Shown here: piece by piece, positions 62,146 to 64,000 of the stretch
How positions within the stretch are numbered: the first letter of the stretch is position 1
Layout: every line of letters starts with the position of its first letter
NCBI RefSeq assembly: GCF_009856625.1
Contig: NZ_CP047241.1
Span: 3,348,001-3,412,000, forward strand
Direction: 5' to 3'
Length of the DNA: 64,000 nt
Source of the DNA: Aquitalea denitrificans
Lineage (GTDB): Bacteria; Pseudomonadota; Gammaproteobacteria; Burkholderiales; Chromobacteriaceae
Translations under genes and position numbers: made by a program
The notes under the pieces: generated by a model
Seen by the model: only the letters and a program-made list of their open reading frames with translations
What the model was told of the DNA's origin: nothing
Databases searched by the model: none

Positions 62146-63405
62146 TTAGCTGTTCTGACCCTGCAGCTCCAGCGGCAGGTAATCGGCCGGTGCGGCACGC
62201 TCGGCCATGGCCTGCGGCACGGTGCGACGTGCCAGCAGCACAAACAGCACGGCGGTGAATACCGAGCAGCTAGCAAAGCCAGCGATACCACCTGCCATGT
62301 AAGCCAGGCGGAACAGCTCGATACCCAGTGCATAACCCGCCATCGACAGCATGCTCATGGCGGCGGATACCGTGCCCTTAGCCTCTGGCGACGACATCAG
62401 GGCAAAGCGGTACAGCACGCCAAAGCTCAGGCCTTCGCCAAAGCTCATCAGGCTCATGCCCGCCACCATCAGCCATACTGGCTCGGTGGTAAACAGCACG
62501 CCGCCCAGCATCAGCAACAGGCCGCCGACGATGGGTCCCATGCCGACAAAGACCGAACGTCCCAGCGGCCAACGCTCCGCCAGCAGCACCAGCGCAAAGT
62601 TACCGCCGATCAATCCGCCAAACACCGGCAGCTGCATCAGGCCATATTGCAAGGTGCTCATGCCCAGGTCCCGTACCAGCAGCACCGGCGACAGGGCAAT
62701 CCAGCCCATCAGCGGTAAGGCCAGCAGCGGTATGCACAGCGCCGACAACACAAAGCGCGGCTGCTGCAGCAAGCGCAGATAATCTGCGCCCATGCGCCAC
62801 AAGGGCTGGCGCAACTGCCCCGGCACGATGGTTTCCGGCATTTTCCAGATCAGGCCCAGCAAGGCGATGCCCGCCATGACCGCAATCGCCAGGAAGCAAC
62901 TACGCCAAGGGGCGATCTCCACCAGCGCGGCACCGGCCAACGGCCCCACCAACGGCGCAATCAGCGCCACATTGGCCATCAGTGCGGTCACCTTGACTGC
63001 GGCGGTTTCTTCAAACGCTTCTTGTACGGCGGCATAGCCCACAGCATTGATGAAGCACAGCCCCATGCCCTGCACCACACGCAGCGCAATGAAACCCTCA
63101 ATGGAATGAACCAGATAGGTGGCAAGGCAGGCCAGCATGAAAAAGGCCACGCCAAACAACAGTACCGGGCGACGGCCGATACGGTCGGACAGTGGGCCTG
63201 TCAGCCACGGCAGCACGGCACCGCCAACCAGGAAGGCGGTCATCGAGGTGGGCACCCAGTTGCTGCCTACCATGAACTCACGCGTCACCTGCAGCATGGC
63301 GGGCTGCACCATGTCGTTGGCAATGTAAACAGCGAATTCGAACAGGACCAGTGCCAGCGGAAACAGCAGATTCGCCGGACTGAGAGAAATATGTTTGGAC
63401 TGCAA
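62146..63405 (-). CDS. mdfA: MdfA/Cmr-type multidrug efflux transporter
   Basis: Twelve-helix MFS drug/proton antiporter, very similar to E. coli MdfA. Start chosen as TTG at 63405, eight bases after AGAAAGG, giving 419 residues (MdfA is 410). Key features: FEFAVYIAND in helix 1 with the acidic E23 and D31 at the same spacing as MdfA E26 and D34, WVPTSMTAFL, the motif A LSDRIGRRPVLL, and FVAGAL-like region later. No regulator next to it. The GTG four codons upstream is a less likely start. Confidence 0.85.
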   Translation of the reverse strand: MQSKHISLSPANLLFPLALVLFEFAVYIANDMVQPAMLQVTREFMVGSNWVPTSMTAFLVGGAVLPWLTGPLSDRIGRRPVLLFGVAFFMLACLATYLVHSIEGFIALRVVQGMGLCFINAVGYAAVQEAFEETAAVKVTALMANVALIAPLVGPLAGAALVEIAPWRSCFLAIAVMAGIALLGLIWKMPETIVPGQLRQPLWRMGADYLRLLQQPRFVLSALCIPLLALPLMGWIALSPVLLVRDLGMSTLQYGLMQLPVFGGLIGGNFALVLLAERWPLGRSVFVGMGPIVGGLLLMLGGVLFTTEPVWLMVAGMSLMSFGEGLSFGVLYRFALMSSPEAKGTVSAAMSMLSMAGYALGIELFRLAYMAGGIAGFASCSVFTAVLFVLLARRTVPQAMAERAAPADYLPLELQGQNS

Positions 63406-63705
63406 GACCACAACCTTTCTTGACGACAAAGAACGCAGCCACGGCCTGACGGGGCCGAGCCCGGGCTTGCAGCAGCAGAAAACAGCTGCGCCAGCACGAA
63501 AAAAAGCCGGGAATTCTACACAGATCAAGTGCTTGCGGCAAATTAATTCAAGATGAAGCAATAATTGCAGACACAACTTGCCCAAGGCCAAACCCATAGC
63601 CAGCACAGGCGCGCGGGAGTAACATGCCCACTTACAGAAGGGACAACACCGCTGTCCCAAAAACATAGTAAAATTGTCGGGTATTCACCCACTTCCATCG
63701 CCCCC

Positions 63706-64000
63706 ATGCTCTCCAAACTGACCAAGCTGTTCGGCGGCAAGCCGGACACAGATAGCGCAGCCGATACCATGACACTGACCGACGCCCAAGTACTGGAGGC
63801 CGTTGCCGGCCTGCTCGACGCCAATACCGGTAAAACCTATCTCGCCGCCAAGGCGGTCAAAAACATCCGCATCAGTGCCGACCAACTGGCACTGGATGTG
63901 GTGCTGGCCTACCCGGCTGCCAGCCAGTTTGCCCTGGTGCGCCAGCAGTTTGAAACCGCCCTGCAAGCCATTGCAGCAGAACGGATGCTACATATCAATG
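63706..64000 (+). CDS. mrp: Fe-S cluster carrier Mrp/ApbC, N-terminal part
   Basis: Open to the window edge. The visible 98 codons encode a short N-terminal leader (MLSKLTKLFGG) and a MIP18/DUF59 domain (LTDAQVLEAVAGLLDANTGKTYLAAKAVKNIRIS, LDVVLAYPAASQF). The P-loop domain would follow beyond 64000. mrp next to metG in opposite orientation is a common layout. The 300-bp gap 63406-63705 has no other gene visible. Confidence 0.85.
   Translation, partial: MLSKLTKLFGGKPDTDSAADTMTLTDAQVLEAVAGLLDANTGKTYLAAKAVKNIRISADQLALDVVLAYPAASQFALVRQQFETALQAIAAERMLHIN

Overview
The window looks like chromosome of a betaproteobacterium of order Neisseriales, in the Chromobacterium/Aquitalea/Vogesella neighbourhood. 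This is inferred from moderately high G+C coding sequence, protein character and gene neighbourhoods (gloB-yafS-rnhA-dnaQ, ispD-ispF, glyA-nrdR-ribD, metG facing mrp). No rRNA, prophage, insertion sequence or CRISPR array was seen, and most of the window is core metabolism.

Layout. 1-6.6 kb: cysK, a voltage-gated-type potassium channel, glycerate kinase, a ProQ/FinO RNA chaperone, tRNA-Leu, an aromatic aminotransferase and a YejK/NdpA nucleoid protein. 6.6-14.2 kb: an AT-richer chaperone-usher fimbrial cluster with two pilins, chaperone, usher and two adhesin-like tip proteins. Chaperone and usher each carry a single-base frameshift, and the two adhesins share a nearly identical 3' block of about 430 bp. 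14.2-14.8 kb: a tRNA operon (four identical tRNA-Gly, then tRNA-Cys) behind a consensus promoter. 14.8-33 kb: pgsA, uvrC, guaB, a pair of GyrI-domain genes (one fused to AraC), a hydrolase, an HDOD protein, an M32 carboxypeptidase, an uncharacterised internally duplicated protein, ribD, nrdR, glyA, another uncharacterised protein, a 0.76-kb non-coding gap holding a strong small-RNA candidate, a YfcF-type GST and ilvD. 33-41.6 kb: lgt, a PhnD/PhnC/PhnE-like ABC importer with a fused double permease, an amino-acid-type ABC importer without a local ATPase, a metallo-beta-lactamase-fold phosphodiesterase-like protein and a solute-binding protein. 41.7-44.4 kb: copper chaperone and copper ATPase with an operator inside the promoter. 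44.4-58 kb: corA-ppx-phoU, rpiA, ispF-ispD-dnaQ, rnhA, a YafS-type methyltransferase, gloB, mltD, dtd, phzF-like, yaaA and ldhA. 58-64 kb: initiator tRNA-fMet, a second non-coding RNA candidate, a membrane protein, a 61-residue protein, metG, an MdfA-type efflux pump and the 5' end of mrp.

The most interesting signals lie outside protein genes. The best is a predicted RNA of about 93 nt at 29776-29868, with a near-consensus promoter, two copies of an anti-Shine-Dalgarno-like 8-mer and a strong terminator. Also notable are the adhesin module duplication, the doubly frameshifted fimbrial assembly genes, a possible internal translation start that would release the GyrI domain of the AraC-GyrI fusion, and a promoter-embedded copper operator. 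All assignments come from reading the sequence. No database search or folding program was run.
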